A stretch of 64,000 bases of DNA. Source: Burkholderia sp. Bp9142 (GTDB lineage: Bacteria > Pseudomonadota > Gammaproteobacteria > Burkholderiales > Burkholderiaceae). A program made the position numbers and the translations under genes. Location of the stretch: positions 62,001 through 126,000 of the forward strand of contig NZ_QTPP01000008.1 of assembly GCF_003853415.1 (NCBI RefSeq), in the 5' to 3' direction. The first letter of the stretch is position 1; the number at the start of each line of letters is the position of its first letter. This document shows, in pieces, positions 37,829 to 46,718 of the stretch. Under the pieces are notes generated by a model. It had not been told where the DNA came from. It saw only the letters and a list, made by a program, of their open reading frames with translations, and did no database searches.

Positions 37829-39204
37829 AATCGCCGCGCGCCCTTCTGCACGTCGATTCGGCTGTCGACGCACATCCGGAACTGCCGATCGCCGGCCCGC
37901 GCCGTTTCCCGCATTGGCTCAATCGTGATCGGGTGCACCTCTATGCGGCAGCGGTACTGCTGACGGAGTTACTGTTCCTCTGCGTCTACCTCGCACGCGT
38001 GCATTTGTCGCATACCTCCGTGCCTGAACCGCTGGCGCAGGATATCGCGCCGCTCTGGGCCGCCGCGCGTCTCGGCGTGCACGGCCATGGGATCAGCGCG
38101 TGGCATTTCCCCTCGCTGTTCCTGGTCGAGAAGCTCGCGATTCCGACGATGAGCGCCGCGGACGGTTCGCTGCCGTGGCTCTATCCGCCCACGATGCTGT
38201 TGTTCGTGTTGCCGCTCGGCTGGCTGCCGTACCTGCTCGCGCAGGTGCTGTGGCTCGGCCTCACATACGCGCTGTTCGCGGCGACGATCCGGGCAACCGT
38301 ACAGCGCAATGCAGCCCTGCTCTGCGCGCTCGCGTTCCCCGGCGCGTTTCTCGCGGTGATTGTCGGGCAGACGAGCCTCCTGACCGCGACGCTCGCCGGC
38401 TGCGGTCTGCTCATGCTGAATCGCCGTCCCGTCATCGCCGGCATCTGCTTCGGCATGCTGACGATGAAGCCGCAGATGGCGGTTCTGTTTCCGCTCGCGC
38501 TGCTGTGCGCCGGACAATGGCGCGCGATGACCGCGTGGGCCGCGACGATCGCCGTCGGCATCGCACTGTCGACGCTCGTGTTCGGCGTAGACGCATGGAT
38601 CGCATTCGCGCACGGCTTGCACGACGCATACCAGATCATCGGCGCTGGCCATGCGCGGCTCGCACGCATGCCGACCGTGTTCGTGCTTGCCACGAGCGCC
38701 GGCTGGCCCGCTTCCGTCGCGCTCGGCCTGCAGCTGCTGTCGGCCGCAACCGCCGCAATCGTCGTCGTGTACTCGTGGCGCGGCGCGTGTTCGTATGCGC
38801 TGCGCGCCGCGACCCTCGCGTGCGCGTCCCTGATCGTCGGCCCCTACCTGTACGACTACGACCTGACCTGGTACGGGCTCGTGATCGCCTGGTACGCACG
38901 CTATGCATGGACGCACGGCTGGCGGCGCTTCGATCGCGAATGGCTGCTGCTGTTGTGGGTGATGCCGCTCGCCGGCCTCGTGCTGGTGCCGCATCTGTCG
39001 TTCCAGTTCATGCCGCTCGTCACGCTGGCGTCGCTGGCGCTGCTCGTCAGCCGGATTGCACAAGAAAGGCACGACGTGCCGTCGATGCCCGACGCACGCG
39101 ACAACTCGACCGAGACCGGCTTCACGCATCCGGTCCGATCACACCACCGCCCGGCGCACGGATTGCGCCGCATCGGCCGCCCGACCTTCGGCATCGGCCG
39201 CTGA
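37825..39204 (+). CDS. GT87/DUF2029-type membrane glycosyltransferase, copy 2
   Basis: 459 residues, paralogous to the preceding protein: QDIAPLWAAARLGVHGHGIS, SLPWLYPPTMLLFVLPLGWL, AGICFGMLTMKPQMAVLFPL and GPYLYDYDLTWYGLVIAWYA occur at matching positions. It has about ten membrane helices and a hydrophilic C-terminal tail of ~50 residues that copy 1 lacks. It overlaps copy 1 by four bases. Two tandem paralogs suggest two sugar transfers or two acceptors. Confidence 0.85.
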   Translation: MKSPRALLHVDSAVDAHPELPIAGPRRFPHWLNRDRVHLYAAAVLLTELLFLCVYLARVHLSHTSVPEPLAQDIAPLWAAARLGVHGHGISAWHFPSLFLVEKLAIPTMSAADGSLPWLYPPTMLLFVLPLGWLPYLLAQVLWLGLTYALFAATIRATVQRNAALLCALAFPGAFLAVIVGQTSLLTATLAGCGLLMLNRRPVIAGICFGMLTMKPQMAVLFPLALLCAGQWRAMTAWAATIAVGIALSTLVFGVDAWIAFAHGLHDAYQIIGAGHARLARMPTVFVLATSAGWPASVALGLQLLSAATAAIVVVYSWRGACSYALRAATLACASLIVGPYLYDYDLTWYGLVIAWYARYAWTHGWRRFDREWLLLLWVMPLAGLVLVPHLSFQFMPLVTLASLALLVSRIAQERHDVPSMPDARDNSTETGFTHPVRSHHRPAHGLRRIGRPTFGIGR

Positions 39205-39228
39205 CACGCGATTACAGGGGAACCCATC

Positions 39229-40287
39229 ATGCGCGAACCACTCTACACGCCGCTCGTCTCGCTGGTCGTGCCGTTCTACAACGAAGGCGAAGCCGTCGAA
39301 CGCTTCTTCGACGTCGTGATTCCGCTGATGGCCGGCCTTGACGCGATCCGCTTCGAGATCGTCTGTGTGAACGACGGCAGCCGCGACGATACGCTCGAAC
39401 GCCTGATCCGGGTCAGCATGAGCGACCGCCGCGTGCGCGTCATCGATCTCACGCGCAACTTCGGCAAGGAAGCGGCGCTGACGGCCGGCCTCGACGAAGC
39501 CTCCGGCGACGCAGTGATCCCGCTCGACGCCGACCTGCAGGATCCGCCGAGCCTGATTCCGGTGATGCTCGAGCACTGGCGCGACGGCGCGGAAGTCGTC
39601 GCCGCGAAGCGCAGCAGCCGCGCGTGCGATTCGTTCGCGAAGCGCACCGCCGCCGCGATCTACTACCGCGTGCACAATCTGCTGTCGGACGTGAAGCTGC
39701 CGGAGAACGTCGGCGACTTCCGGCTGATGGACCGCAAGGTCGTGAACGCACTGCGCAGCCTGCCCGAGCGGCACCGCTTCATGAAGGGGCTGTTCGCGTG
39801 GGTCGGCTACCGGACCGTGATCGTCGAATACCAGCGCGATCCGCGCAGCGCCGGACACTCGAAGTTCTCAGGATGGAAGCTGTGGAACTTCGCGCTCGAG
39901 GGGATCACGAGCTTCAGCACCGTGCCGCTGCGCAGCTGGACCTACATCGGCCTCAGCATTGCCGCGCTCGCGTTCCTGTACGGCGCGTTCATCGTGGGCC
40001 GCACGCTGCTGTTCGGCAATCCGGTGCTCGGCTATGCGTCGCTGCTGTCGGTCACGCTGTTCATCGGCGGGATCGAGCTCATCGGCATCGGCGTCGTCGG
40101 CGAGTATATCGGGCGCATCTACGACGAGTCGAAGCAACGTCCCGTCTATCTGATTCGCCGCCGCTACCAGGCCCACGGCAAGGTGATCGAGTTGCCGGTC
40201 GCGCGCGATGCGCGGCGCGCGAACGCACGCCGCCGCTTGCAACCGGCCCGCGTCCAGCCGGCCCGCGTGCGGGTCGGCGAGCGCTGA
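39229..40287 (+). CDS. GtrB-like glycosyltransferase family 2
   Basis: 352 residues. An N-terminal GT2 domain (LVSLVVPFYNEGEAVERFF, CVNDGSRDDTLERLI, IPLDADLQDPPSLIPVM, NVGDFRLMDRKVVNAL) is followed by two membrane helices (~residues 235-300), the layout of polyprenyl-phosphate glucosyltransferases such as GtrB and ArnC-like proteins. It likely loads a sugar onto undecaprenyl phosphate for the GT87 enzymes. The C-terminal tail is Arg-rich. GtrA follows after 15 bp. Confidence 0.92.
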   Translation: MREPLYTPLVSLVVPFYNEGEAVERFFDVVIPLMAGLDAIRFEIVCVNDGSRDDTLERLIRVSMSDRRVRVIDLTRNFGKEAALTAGLDEASGDAVIPLDADLQDPPSLIPVMLEHWRDGAEVVAAKRSSRACDSFAKRTAAAIYYRVHNLLSDVKLPENVGDFRLMDRKVVNALRSLPERHRFMKGLFAWVGYRTVIVEYQRDPRSAGHSKFSGWKLWNFALEGITSFSTVPLRSWTYIGLSIAALAFLYGAFIVGRTLLFGNPVLGYASLLSVTLFIGGIELIGIGVVGEYIGRIYDESKQRPVYLIRRRYQAHGKVIELPVARDARRANARRRLQPARVQPARVRVGER

Positions 40288-40302
40288 CCGGCGGAGGCCG
40301 CG

Positions 40303-40686
40303 ATGTTCGAACTGCTCTATGCCGAGCGCGTGCGGCTGGCGCGCTTCGGCCTGTCCGGACTGTGCTCGACCGCGCTGCACGTGCTGGTCGCATCCGCGAT
40401 GTACGCGCTGTTCGATGCGACGCAGGTGCTCGCGAACGCCGTCGCGTTCGTCTGTGCGACGGCGTTCTCGTATCTCGCGAATACGCTGTGGAGCTTCTCG
40501 TCGACGGTGCATTCGCGCAACCTGCTGCGCTATCTGACCGTCGCGCTGGCCGGCTTCGCCGAAACGATGCTGCTCGCACGCGCCGCCGAGCTGCTCGACG
40601 TGCCGCGCGGCTGGGCCATCGTCGCGATCGCGCTGCTGATCCCCCCGACGATGTTCGTGATGCACCGGTCGTGGACGTATCGGTGA
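40303..40686 (+). CDS. GtrA-family membrane protein
   Basis: 127 residues with four membrane helices. GtrA-type proteins are proposed to flip polyprenyl-phosphate sugars to the periplasmic side. Family features are RLARFGLSGLCSTALHVLVA, FVCATAFSYLANTLWSFSS and the C-terminal MFVMHRSWTYR. Last gene of the glycosylation unit. Confidence 0.9.
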   Translation: MFELLYAERVRLARFGLSGLCSTALHVLVASAMYALFDATQVLANAVAFVCATAFSYLANTLWSFSSTVHSRNLLRYLTVALAGFAETMLLARAAELLDVPRGWAIVAIALLIPPTMFVMHRSWTYR

Positions 40687-40756
40687 AGCCTTGCGGCGCC
40701 GACGGACAGCAGACAGCCGCAATATCCAGCACCTGACCGGAAATCCTGATCCTGAC

Positions 40757-40927
40757 TCAAGGATCGATCACGGTCGCGCACGCGTCGGTCGGCGCCGCGG
40801 CCACGTGCCCGACGACCGGCACGATCTTGATCCCTGCAGACGCGATACGACACGGCGCTGCAGCGAGGCCGCATCCGCCAAGCACGATACAGCCGGCAAC
40901 GCAAACGGCACGGACGAACCATTTCAT
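40757..40927 (-). CDS. small lipoprotein
   Basis: 56 residues, too short to be picked up easily. It starts MKWFVRAVCVAGCIVLGGCG, a lipoprotein signal with lipobox LGGC (Cys19), and continues LAAAPCRIASAGIKIVPVVG to end ACATVIDP. AGGAGG stands five bases before the ATG. I believe it belongs to a small Burkholderia family (possibly DUF6726), to be checked. A 46-bp palindrome lies 71 bp upstream of its start, so it may be part of the TetR regulon. Function unknown. Confidence 0.75.
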   Translation of the reverse strand: MKWFVRAVCVAGCIVLGGCGLAAAPCRIASAGIKIVPVVGHVAAAPTDACATVIDP

Positions 40928-40997
40928 AAACACCTCCTGGTAACGATCGGCGCATCTTCCGAGCAGACCTGACTGACGGAACCTGCACCCGGTAAGA

Positions 40998-41043
40998 CCA
41001 TGCTAACATACAAACCGTCTAGACGGTTTGTATGTTAGCATGG
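40998..41043. promoter_or_regulatory. perfect 46-bp palindrome, TetR-type operator
   Basis: The two 23-base halves are exact reverse complements around the centre 41020/41021; each half ends in CCATGCTAACATACAAACCG or its complement. The core AAACCGTCTAGACGGTTT (41012-41029) matches 16 of 18 bases of the palindrome before the TetR gene at 43134-43151. Its right end overlaps ATG 41040, which opens a 40-codon frame (MARTSNR...) that resembles the start of a TetR protein and then fails, so it may be the operator of a lost tetR gene. Confidence 0.7.
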
Positions 41044-41162
41044 CTCGCACGTCGAATCGCGTACACGCGACGGCCTGCCCTGTTCGATCGATCGCTCAAC
41101 GCGTAACGAACACGCTGAAGCCCGATGTGCCGTTGCCCCAGCGTCAACCAACGCTCAAATGA
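41040..41162 (+). pseudogene. possible remnant of a tetR-type gene start
   Basis: A 40-codon frame beginning MARTSNRVHAT at the edge of the 46-bp palindrome. MARTxxR is a common TetR opening and the operator-at-start layout is typical for autoregulated TetR genes, but no helix-turn-helix follows. It may be a decayed gene fragment or noncoding. Confidence 0.25.
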
Positions 41163-41225
41163 CGGCATCCATCGATGCGAGCGCAGCAGACCCGAATCCC
41201 TTCTTTCACCCATCGAACACCGATC

Positions 41226-41393
41226 ATGCGCCACCCGACCACACCCACCGCGAGCCCCGGATCTTCAATCATCAAGTTGCTTTATCTTGCAGCCCCGCTT
41301 GTTGCAGCACTCGTGAGCGTCCTCATCATCGTGACGATATTTTCAACCGACGTTCCTTACCTGACGAACGGCTTCCAGAACGGTGCCAGATGA
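41226..41393 (+). CDS. small single-pass membrane protein, hypothetical
   Basis: 55 residues (from MRHPTTPTASPG) with one strong membrane helix, IKLLYLAAPLVAALVSVLII, and a short polar tail. No family recognised. Its stop overlaps the ATG of the DUF2059 gene (ATGA), which supports it being translated. Start uncertain: no clear ribosome site, and an ATG 17 codons earlier is possible. Confidence 0.5.
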   Translation: MRHPTTPTASPGSSIIKLLYLAAPLVAALVSVLIIVTIFSTDVPYLTNGFQNGAR

Positions 41394-41866
41394 AAATTTC
41401 ATACTTCACACCGATCGTGTCGTGCATGGCAGCGATCAGTTTCATTTCGACGGCACACGCTCAGTTTCGCGGCCTCGATGATCTGAATCGCTTCGGCGAG
41501 AAACGCACCCTTTGCCGTCAGGCGCTCAGGTCTTCAGGCATCGAAGATGATATGGACCAACGTATCCGCGATCTCGTCAGAAAATCGTACGATGCCGTCG
41601 ATCGCAAGCGCGGGCCAGCCGGATCGGCGGATGCCAGCACCCATCGCGAGAGGGTCGAAGATTCCGTCAACGATCTCAGGGATCCGGTACTCAAGCAGTT
41701 GACGGATAGCTGCGCAAGGAATTTCACGGTAAGCGAACTCCGGAGCGTCAACGATTTCTACATGAGTTCGGCTGGACAAGCATGGCTTCGCAAAGGTCGA
41801 ACCACGATCCTGCCGGAGATGGACAGAGCGATCTCCGGCATTCAACCTCGGATCAATGAAAACTGA
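41390..41866 (+). CDS. DUF2059-like exported protein
   Basis: 158 residues with a signal peptide (MKISYFTPIVSCMAAISFIS, cleavage near AHA/QFRG) and a helical body. The C-terminal LRSVNDFYMSSAGQAWLRKG resembles the DUF2059 pattern in which a FYxSxxGQ motif follows helices. It contains two cysteines that may pair (LCRQA, DSCARNF). Coupled to the small membrane protein upstream. Lower GC than the flanking catabolic genes, in line with an accessory islet. Confidence 0.6.
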   Translation: MKISYFTPIVSCMAAISFISTAHAQFRGLDDLNRFGEKRTLCRQALRSSGIEDDMDQRIRDLVRKSYDAVDRKRGPAGSADASTHRERVEDSVNDLRDPVLKQLTDSCARNFTVSELRSVNDFYMSSAGQAWLRKGRTTILPEMDRAISGIQPRINEN

Positions 41867-42068
41867 GAAAACGTCGTTGAACGCCGCTCGTGTTATCGAC
41901 TGGCGTTCGTGCCCGCACGAGGCAGGTGCTTCGCCGGCAACCCCCGCATCCCGTCGGGAAACGACGCGTGCTTTCTGCCAATGCTCGGTGCTGCGCGACA
42001 GTTAAGCAATCAATGTGACTCCAGCGGGTTCACTGCGTCGCCCGCAGTCGACGCAGTCCCGCGCGCGA

Positions 42069-42287
42069 TCATCGAGACAGGTCCTGGATGTCGGTCTGGA
42101 AGCCCAGCACGACTGTCAGATAGAACAGCGACGCAAAGACACCGGCCATCGTCCCGAAAATGTCCCGTGCAAGCGCGCCGCGGATCAACTGAGCAGGAAT
42201 CCCGATCGCCATGTAAGCGACCAGGAACACGATCGAAACCATGAGTGGTGGCGGTGTATCAAGAATGAGAGAGGCGATTTCGCGCAT
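42069..42287 (-). CDS. small two-helix membrane protein, hypothetical
   Basis: 72 residues with two hydrophobic helices (PLMVSIVFLVAYMAIGIPAQ and FGTMAGVFASLFYLTVVLGF). GAGGAG lies eight bases before the ATG, which supports expression. No family recognised. It follows the lipoprotein gene on the same strand after ~90 bp, and could be cotranscribed with it. Confidence 0.6.
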   Translation of the reverse strand: MREIASLILDTPPPLMVSIVFLVAYMAIGIPAQLIRGALARDIFGTMAGVFASLFYLTVVLGFQTDIQDLSR

Positions 42288-42376
42288 ATTCCCGGCTCCT
42301 CGTCAATTTCGGTTGGCTCATTCCGGATGTCCCGACATCGACCCGCCGCTTCGCAGCGGGCGTGACATCGCTGCCG

Positions 42377-43039
42377 TCAGCGGAGTTGGGCAACGAGCGC
42401 ATCCGCGCCCTTGTCGATACCGGTCCGGGCGGCACTCAGCGAACCGAATGCAGCCGGCAGATTCATGGCGTTCGGATATTGCTTCGTCACATAGGCGGTC
42501 AGCAGTTGACCGCTCGTGCTGTCGTAGACTTCGACGGCGTATGAAATCGAGCCGCTGAACGCCCCCTTGCCGCCCCGAATCGCCTGCACGCCGTTGTAGA
42601 GATTGCCGGCGATATCGAAGTGCATCGCTTGTCCGACAACCGCCGTGGTCTTTTCCGCACCGGTGAGCGTGAGCCGGACGCGCAGTGTCGCAGGGGATGG
42701 CTTCGACGCGGCCTGGAAGCGCTTCGCGAGTTTGTCGGCGAACACCTTCCCCATGTAATCGGCAAGCGCGGTCTTGTCGTCGGTCTTCAAGTCGCCGAAC
42801 TGATTGTCCTGACCGGCATACACGACGACCGGATCCACGATCACCTGCCGGTATTGCGACCAGTCCACGCGCGCCGCATATCGGTACGGCACCTTTTCAG
42901 CGTCACCGCCGCGGTTCTGTGTCAACTGTGGCGCGGAGGCAATACCCGAATAGGCAACGGGCTGCACACCAGCGCATGCGGCCAGCGTCAGCACCGTGAC
43001 GCCGGAAAAAATGAAAGAGCCAAATTTGGATGTGAGCAT
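42377..43039 (-). CDS. DUF3313-like lipoprotein
   Basis: 220 residues with lipoprotein signal (FIFSGVTVLTLAACAG, lipobox LAAC, Cys22). The body carries the DUF3313-type pattern (VDWSQYRQVIVDPVVVY, ADYMGKVFADKLAKRFQ, PATLRVRLTLTGAEKT). Outer-membrane or periplasmic lipoprotein of unknown role. It is divergent from the TetR gene with a TetR-type operator in between, so TetR probably controls it. Confidence 0.8.
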   Translation of the reverse strand: MLTSKFGSFIFSGVTVLTLAACAGVQPVAYSGIASAPQLTQNRGGDAEKVPYRYAARVDWSQYRQVIVDPVVVYAGQDNQFGDLKTDDKTALADYMGKVFADKLAKRFQAASKPSPATLRVRLTLTGAEKTTAVVGQAMHFDIAGNLYNGVQAIRGGKGAFSGSISYAVEVYDSTSGQLLTAYVTKQYPNAMNLPAAFGSLSAARTGIDKGADALVAQLR

Positions 43040-43133
43040 GTCGGATTCCGTGGAAGGCGCTCGGCCGGCACCAGAGGTGAATTTGCCAATGGATTGACGC
43101 GAGGCAAGCGTAGCACCGCCTCCCTCATAAGTA

Positions 43134-43151
43134 AACCGTCTACCCGGTTTG
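43134..43151. promoter_or_regulatory. TetR-type operator between lipoprotein and tetR genes
   Basis: AAACCGTCTACCCGGTTT has AAACCG/CGGTTT arms and differs at two central bases from the core of the 46-bp palindrome at 41012-41029. It lies between the divergent DUF3313 gene and the TetR gene. Confidence 0.65.
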
Positions 43152-43273
43152 TTTTATGACAGGTCATCACCAAGGTACAATGCCGGGCTTGCGGCCGAGC
43201 GCATCATCTTGATGCCCGCCTCGCCCTGCCGCCCCATCACCGCGCGCAAGCGCGACGCCATCACGACGACTCA

Positions 43274-43855
43274 ATGGACAACCAGACCCGCTCGGAAATT
43301 TCCCGCAAGAAGGCCATCGATGCAGCACTCGGCATCCTCACGCGCGATGGCGTCGGTGGCTTGACGTTTGACGCGCTCTCGCGTGAAAGCGGCATCAGCA
43401 AGGGCGGGTTGCTGCATCAGTTCCGTACCAAGCAGGGCGTGCTCCAGGCGCTGCTCGAATTCCAGCAGCAGCAATTCGAACAGTACGGGCGCGATTACCT
43501 CGTGAAGGAGGGTGCGTCAAAGGCGGAGCCGACCCTCGCGGCCCAGATCGCGATTTTTCGGGAAGCGATCAATCAACCGAACTCGGTCGCACGCGCGGTA
43601 CTGGCGGCAATCATCGAAAGCCCGGAACTGCTCGCGGGCCGGGACAATGCCGATGCCGACAAGCTGAAGACCATGGACAAGGAGTCGGATGATTTCGAGC
43701 TCTCGCTGCTGCGTTACTTCGCGGCAAGCGGCATTGCGTTCAACGTGCTGCTCGGTCTGACGCCACTATCCGGCGCCATGCGGAATCGACTGTTCGCGCG
43801 CCTGCTGGACGAGGAAAGCTGGCCAGCCGGGACGGTCAAACCGAAACGGAAGTGA
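43274..43855 (+). CDS. TetR-family transcriptional regulator
   Basis: 193 residues. The N-terminal helix-turn-helix is clear (AIDAALGILTRDGVGGLTFD, ALSRESGISKGGLLHQFRTK) and the rest is a helical ligand-binding domain with the TetR_C-like ending. It is expected to bind the AAACCG...CGGTTT elements at 43134-43151 (autoregulation) and 40998-41043. Ligand unknown. Confidence 0.92.
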   Translation: MDNQTRSEISRKKAIDAALGILTRDGVGGLTFDALSRESGISKGGLLHQFRTKQGVLQALLEFQQQQFEQYGRDYLVKEGASKAEPTLAAQIAIFREAINQPNSVARAVLAAIIESPELLAGRDNADADKLKTMDKESDDFELSLLRYFAASGIAFNVLLGLTPLSGAMRNRLFARLLDEESWPAGTVKPKRK

Positions 43856-43959
43856 TCGGTTGATCCGTCGCCACCCACGCGCCCTGGCAAATGCGACGGC
43901 AACCCGGCGATCCTGCGCACCGGCCTGCGTGCGCACGTCGTCGCTCCTTCAACAGAGCG

Positions 43960-45399
43960 TCAACGGTTCAGTTCCTCGAGGCGCACGCCGTTGGTCTTCG
44001 GCCCGAAGAACCCGATCGATACCGCGACCGCCAGCATGCACGCCGTGATGCCGGCAAACACCCCGGGCAACCCGAAATCCCGGAGCAGGAACGCGATCGA
44101 AAAGCCCGACATCATCGCGCCGACCCGGCTGGCCGAGTACACGATGCCGTTGGCCCGGCACCGCACGGCCGTCGGAAACAGTTCCGCCTGGTATGCGTGG
44201 TAGCAGACCGAGATGATCTGGCCGGCGAAGCTGATCGACACGCCGAGCAGGATGAGCGGCACCACCGCCTTGACCTGCGCGAACGCCGTCCCGCACACGA
44301 TCACGACCAGCGCGCCGCCGACGATCAGGTATTTGCGCTGGATCCGGTCGGCGACGGCCATCGCGAGCAGCGGCCCGACCGGCAACGCGAACGCGATGAT
44401 GAACGAATAGAGCAGGCTTTTCGTGACCGTGATGCCCTGGCTGATCAACAGCGTCGGCACCCAGTTCGCAAAACCGTAATAGCCGATCGCCTGGCAGAAG
44501 TTGAAGACGATCAGCATCACGAGGCGCGATCGATACGGCGGCTGCCACAGCTCCGCGAGCGATGCGCGTCGATGGCGCGGCTGTTCGACGACCGGCGCCG
44601 GCGGCGGCAGCCGCTGCCCCGACTGACGTTCGACGATCGCCTCGATGTTGCGCACGATCGCGTCGCTCCTGTCGACCCGCCCATGCATCGCGAGCCACCG
44701 CGGACTCTCCGGCACACCGCGCCGGATGAACCACACCAGCAGCGCACCGAGCGCGCCCGCGAGCACCACGACGCGCCATCCGTCGAACCCGAACACCGTG
44801 GTCGGCACGAGCCAGTACGACAGGATCGCGGCGACCGGCGCGGCCGCGAACATCACGCTCTGGTTGAACGCCATCGCGCGGCCGCGCATCTGCTGCGGGA
44901 CGAGTTCCGTCACGTAGCTGTCGATCGTGATGATCTCGACCCCGACGCCGATCCCCGTGATGAAGCGCCACAGGATCATGCCTTCGGCGGTCGTCTGGAA
45001 TGCCATGATCACCGAACCGATCGAATACCAGAGCAGCGACACCGTGAACACCGCGCGCCGGCCGTAGCGATCGGGCATCCAGCCGAGCCCGAACGTCCCG
45101 ACGAACAGGCCGGCAAACGTCGCGGCGATGAAGCCGGCGATCCCGGTGAAGCCGAAAAACGCGTGCGTGGTCGTTTGCAGCACCCCGCTCTTCGCCATGC
45201 CCGGCGCGATATAGCCGGTGAAGATCAGGTCGTAGACTTCGAAAAAGCCGCCCAGCGAAATCAGCAGCACCAGCATCCATAGATGGCGGGTGATCGGCAG
45301 ACGATCCATGCGCGCGGCGATCGCCGCGCCCGGAATGACGTCGACATCGATGAAGGGCGAATCGTGCGGACGGGAATCCGCGGTGACTGTGGGTTGCAT
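43960..45399 (-). CDS. MFS transporter, sugar/organic-acid porter type
   Basis: 479 residues with 12 predicted membrane helices, a central loop around residues 235-275 and the MFS signature between helices 2 and 3 (LGWMPDRYGRRAVFTVSLLW). ETELFPTAVR-like QAELFPTAVRCRANGIVYSA is typical of the porter family. AGGAG precedes the ATG. It is third after HMG-CoA lyase and CoA-transferase genes and probably imports their substrate, perhaps a branched dicarboxylate. Confidence 0.9.
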   Translation of the reverse strand: MQPTVTADSRPHDSPFIDVDVIPGAAIAARMDRLPITRHLWMLVLLISLGGFFEVYDLIFTGYIAPGMAKSGVLQTTTHAFFGFTGIAGFIAATFAGLFVGTFGLGWMPDRYGRRAVFTVSLLWYSIGSVIMAFQTTAEGMILWRFITGIGVGVEIITIDSYVTELVPQQMRGRAMAFNQSVMFAAAPVAAILSYWLVPTTVFGFDGWRVVVLAGALGALLVWFIRRGVPESPRWLAMHGRVDRSDAIVRNIEAIVERQSGQRLPPPAPVVEQPRHRRASLAELWQPPYRSRLVMLIVFNFCQAIGYYGFANWVPTLLISQGITVTKSLLYSFIIAFALPVGPLLAMAVADRIQRKYLIVGGALVVIVCGTAFAQVKAVVPLILLGVSISFAGQIISVCYHAYQAELFPTAVRCRANGIVYSASRVGAMMSGFSIAFLLRDFGLPGVFAGITACMLAVAVSIGFFGPKTNGVRLEELNR

Positions 45400-45559
45400 G
45401 AATGTCTCCTGGATACGGCGAATGTCGACGGCCTTGTTGTTGGATCGTGGTCCGTCTGCCGGTGTTTCGAGCCGCGCACGTCATGCACGGCGCGCGGTTC
45501 TCAACGTGTTTGTGCCGCAACACCTCGACAGATCGGATCGCTGCCGATGCGCTCGAGGG

Positions 45560-46711
45560 TCATGCGGCCGCGCGGCCGGTCAGCCGCGAAAGAATCTCGT
45601 GCGTGTGCTCGCCGACCCGGGCCAGCGCCTGGCGGACGCCCGGCCGGCGCCCGCCCATGGTCAGCGGCAGCAGCACGACGTCGGTCGTCGTGCCGTCGTC
45701 GGCCTCCATCGGCACGAGGCCGCCGCTGGCCTTGAGATGCGGATCGTCGAGCAATTGCTCCGGCCGCACGATCGGTGCGTACGGAATGCCCGCGGCTTCG
45801 AGCTTCGGCGTCAGTTCGTCGACACGGTGGTCCTTCAGGATGTCGCCGAGGACGTCGAGCAACGCCGGCCGGACCGCCACCCGCAGCGCGTTGCTGGCAA
45901 ACCGCGGCTCGGCGGGCAGATCCGGCCGGCCGAGCACGTCGCACAGCGTGACGAACTGCTTGTCGCTGACGGCGCCGATGAACAGCTGCTCGTCGTCGGC
46001 AAGCGTGAACACGTCATAGACGCTCCATGCGGACACGCGCGCGGGCATCGGCGGCGGCGCTTCGTGCGTCATTGCATACTGCTGCATGTGCTGTGCGCAG
46101 AGGAACACGCAGTTCTCGAAGAGCGCGCTTTGCACTTCCTGGCCGCGTCCGGTGACATCCCGTTCGCGCAGCGCCGCGAGCACCCCGATCGCACCGAACA
46201 TGCCGCCCATGATGTCGTTGACCGACGTTCCCGCGCGCAACGGCCGGCCCACCGGCCCCGTCATGTACGACAACCCGCCCATCATCTGCACGACTTCGTC
46301 GAGCGCGAGACGCTTGTCGTACGGTCCGGGTAGGAAGCCCTTGTGCGACACATAGACGAGCCGCGGGAACACCTTCGACAGCGTGTCGTAGTCCAGGCCC
46401 AGCTTCGTCATCAGGCCCGGTCGGAAATTCTCGAGCATCACGTCGCAGGTGCCGATCAGTTCGATCGCGGCGTCCTTGCCTTCCGGCGTGCCGATGTCCA
46501 GGACGACGCTCTTCTTGTTGCGGTTGAAGGTCCGGAAGAAGCCGATGCCGAGGCCCTGCAGCGTGCGGGTCTTGTCGCCGCCGGGCGGTTCGATCTTGAT
46601 GACCTCCGCGCCGAGATCCGCGAGGATCATCCCGCACGTCGGCCCCATGACCATGTGCGTGAACTCGATCACGCGCACGCCGTCGAGCGGGAGTCTTGCG
46701 TTGGTTTCCAT
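45560..46711 (-). CDS. CaiB/BaiF class III CoA-transferase
   Basis: 383 residues. Family features: PLDGVRVIEFTHMVMGPTCG, ADLGAEVIKIEPPGGDKTR, LIGTCDVMLENFRPGLMTKL, and the region around YDKRLALDEVVQMMGGLSYM with GPVGRPLRAGTSVNDIMGGM. The catalytic Asp is expected in the CDVMLENF-distal segment. It would activate an acid to its CoA ester using a donor acyl-CoA. ATG 46711 is seven bases after the HMG-CoA lyase stop, so the genes are cotranscribed. Confidence 0.92.
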   Translation of the reverse strand: METNARLPLDGVRVIEFTHMVMGPTCGMILADLGAEVIKIEPPGGDKTRTLQGLGIGFFRTFNRNKKSVVLDIGTPEGKDAAIELIGTCDVMLENFRPGLMTKLGLDYDTLSKVFPRLVYVSHKGFLPGPYDKRLALDEVVQMMGGLSYMTGPVGRPLRAGTSVNDIMGGMFGAIGVLAALRERDVTGRGQEVQSALFENCVFLCAQHMQQYAMTHEAPPPMPARVSAWSVYDVFTLADDEQLFIGAVSDKQFVTLCDVLGRPDLPAEPRFASNALRVAVRPALLDVLGDILKDHRVDELTPKLEAAGIPYAPIVRPEQLLDDPHLKASGGLVPMEADDGTTTDVVLLPLTMGGRRPGVRQALARVGEHTHEILSRLTGRAAA

Positions 46712-46718
46712 GCTGTCC

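Noticed and set aside
40926..41001. 25-codon leader frame from the palindrome to the small lipoprotein start
   Set aside because: Overlap of stop and start is suggestive of coupling but the frame has no ribosome site and could arise by chance.
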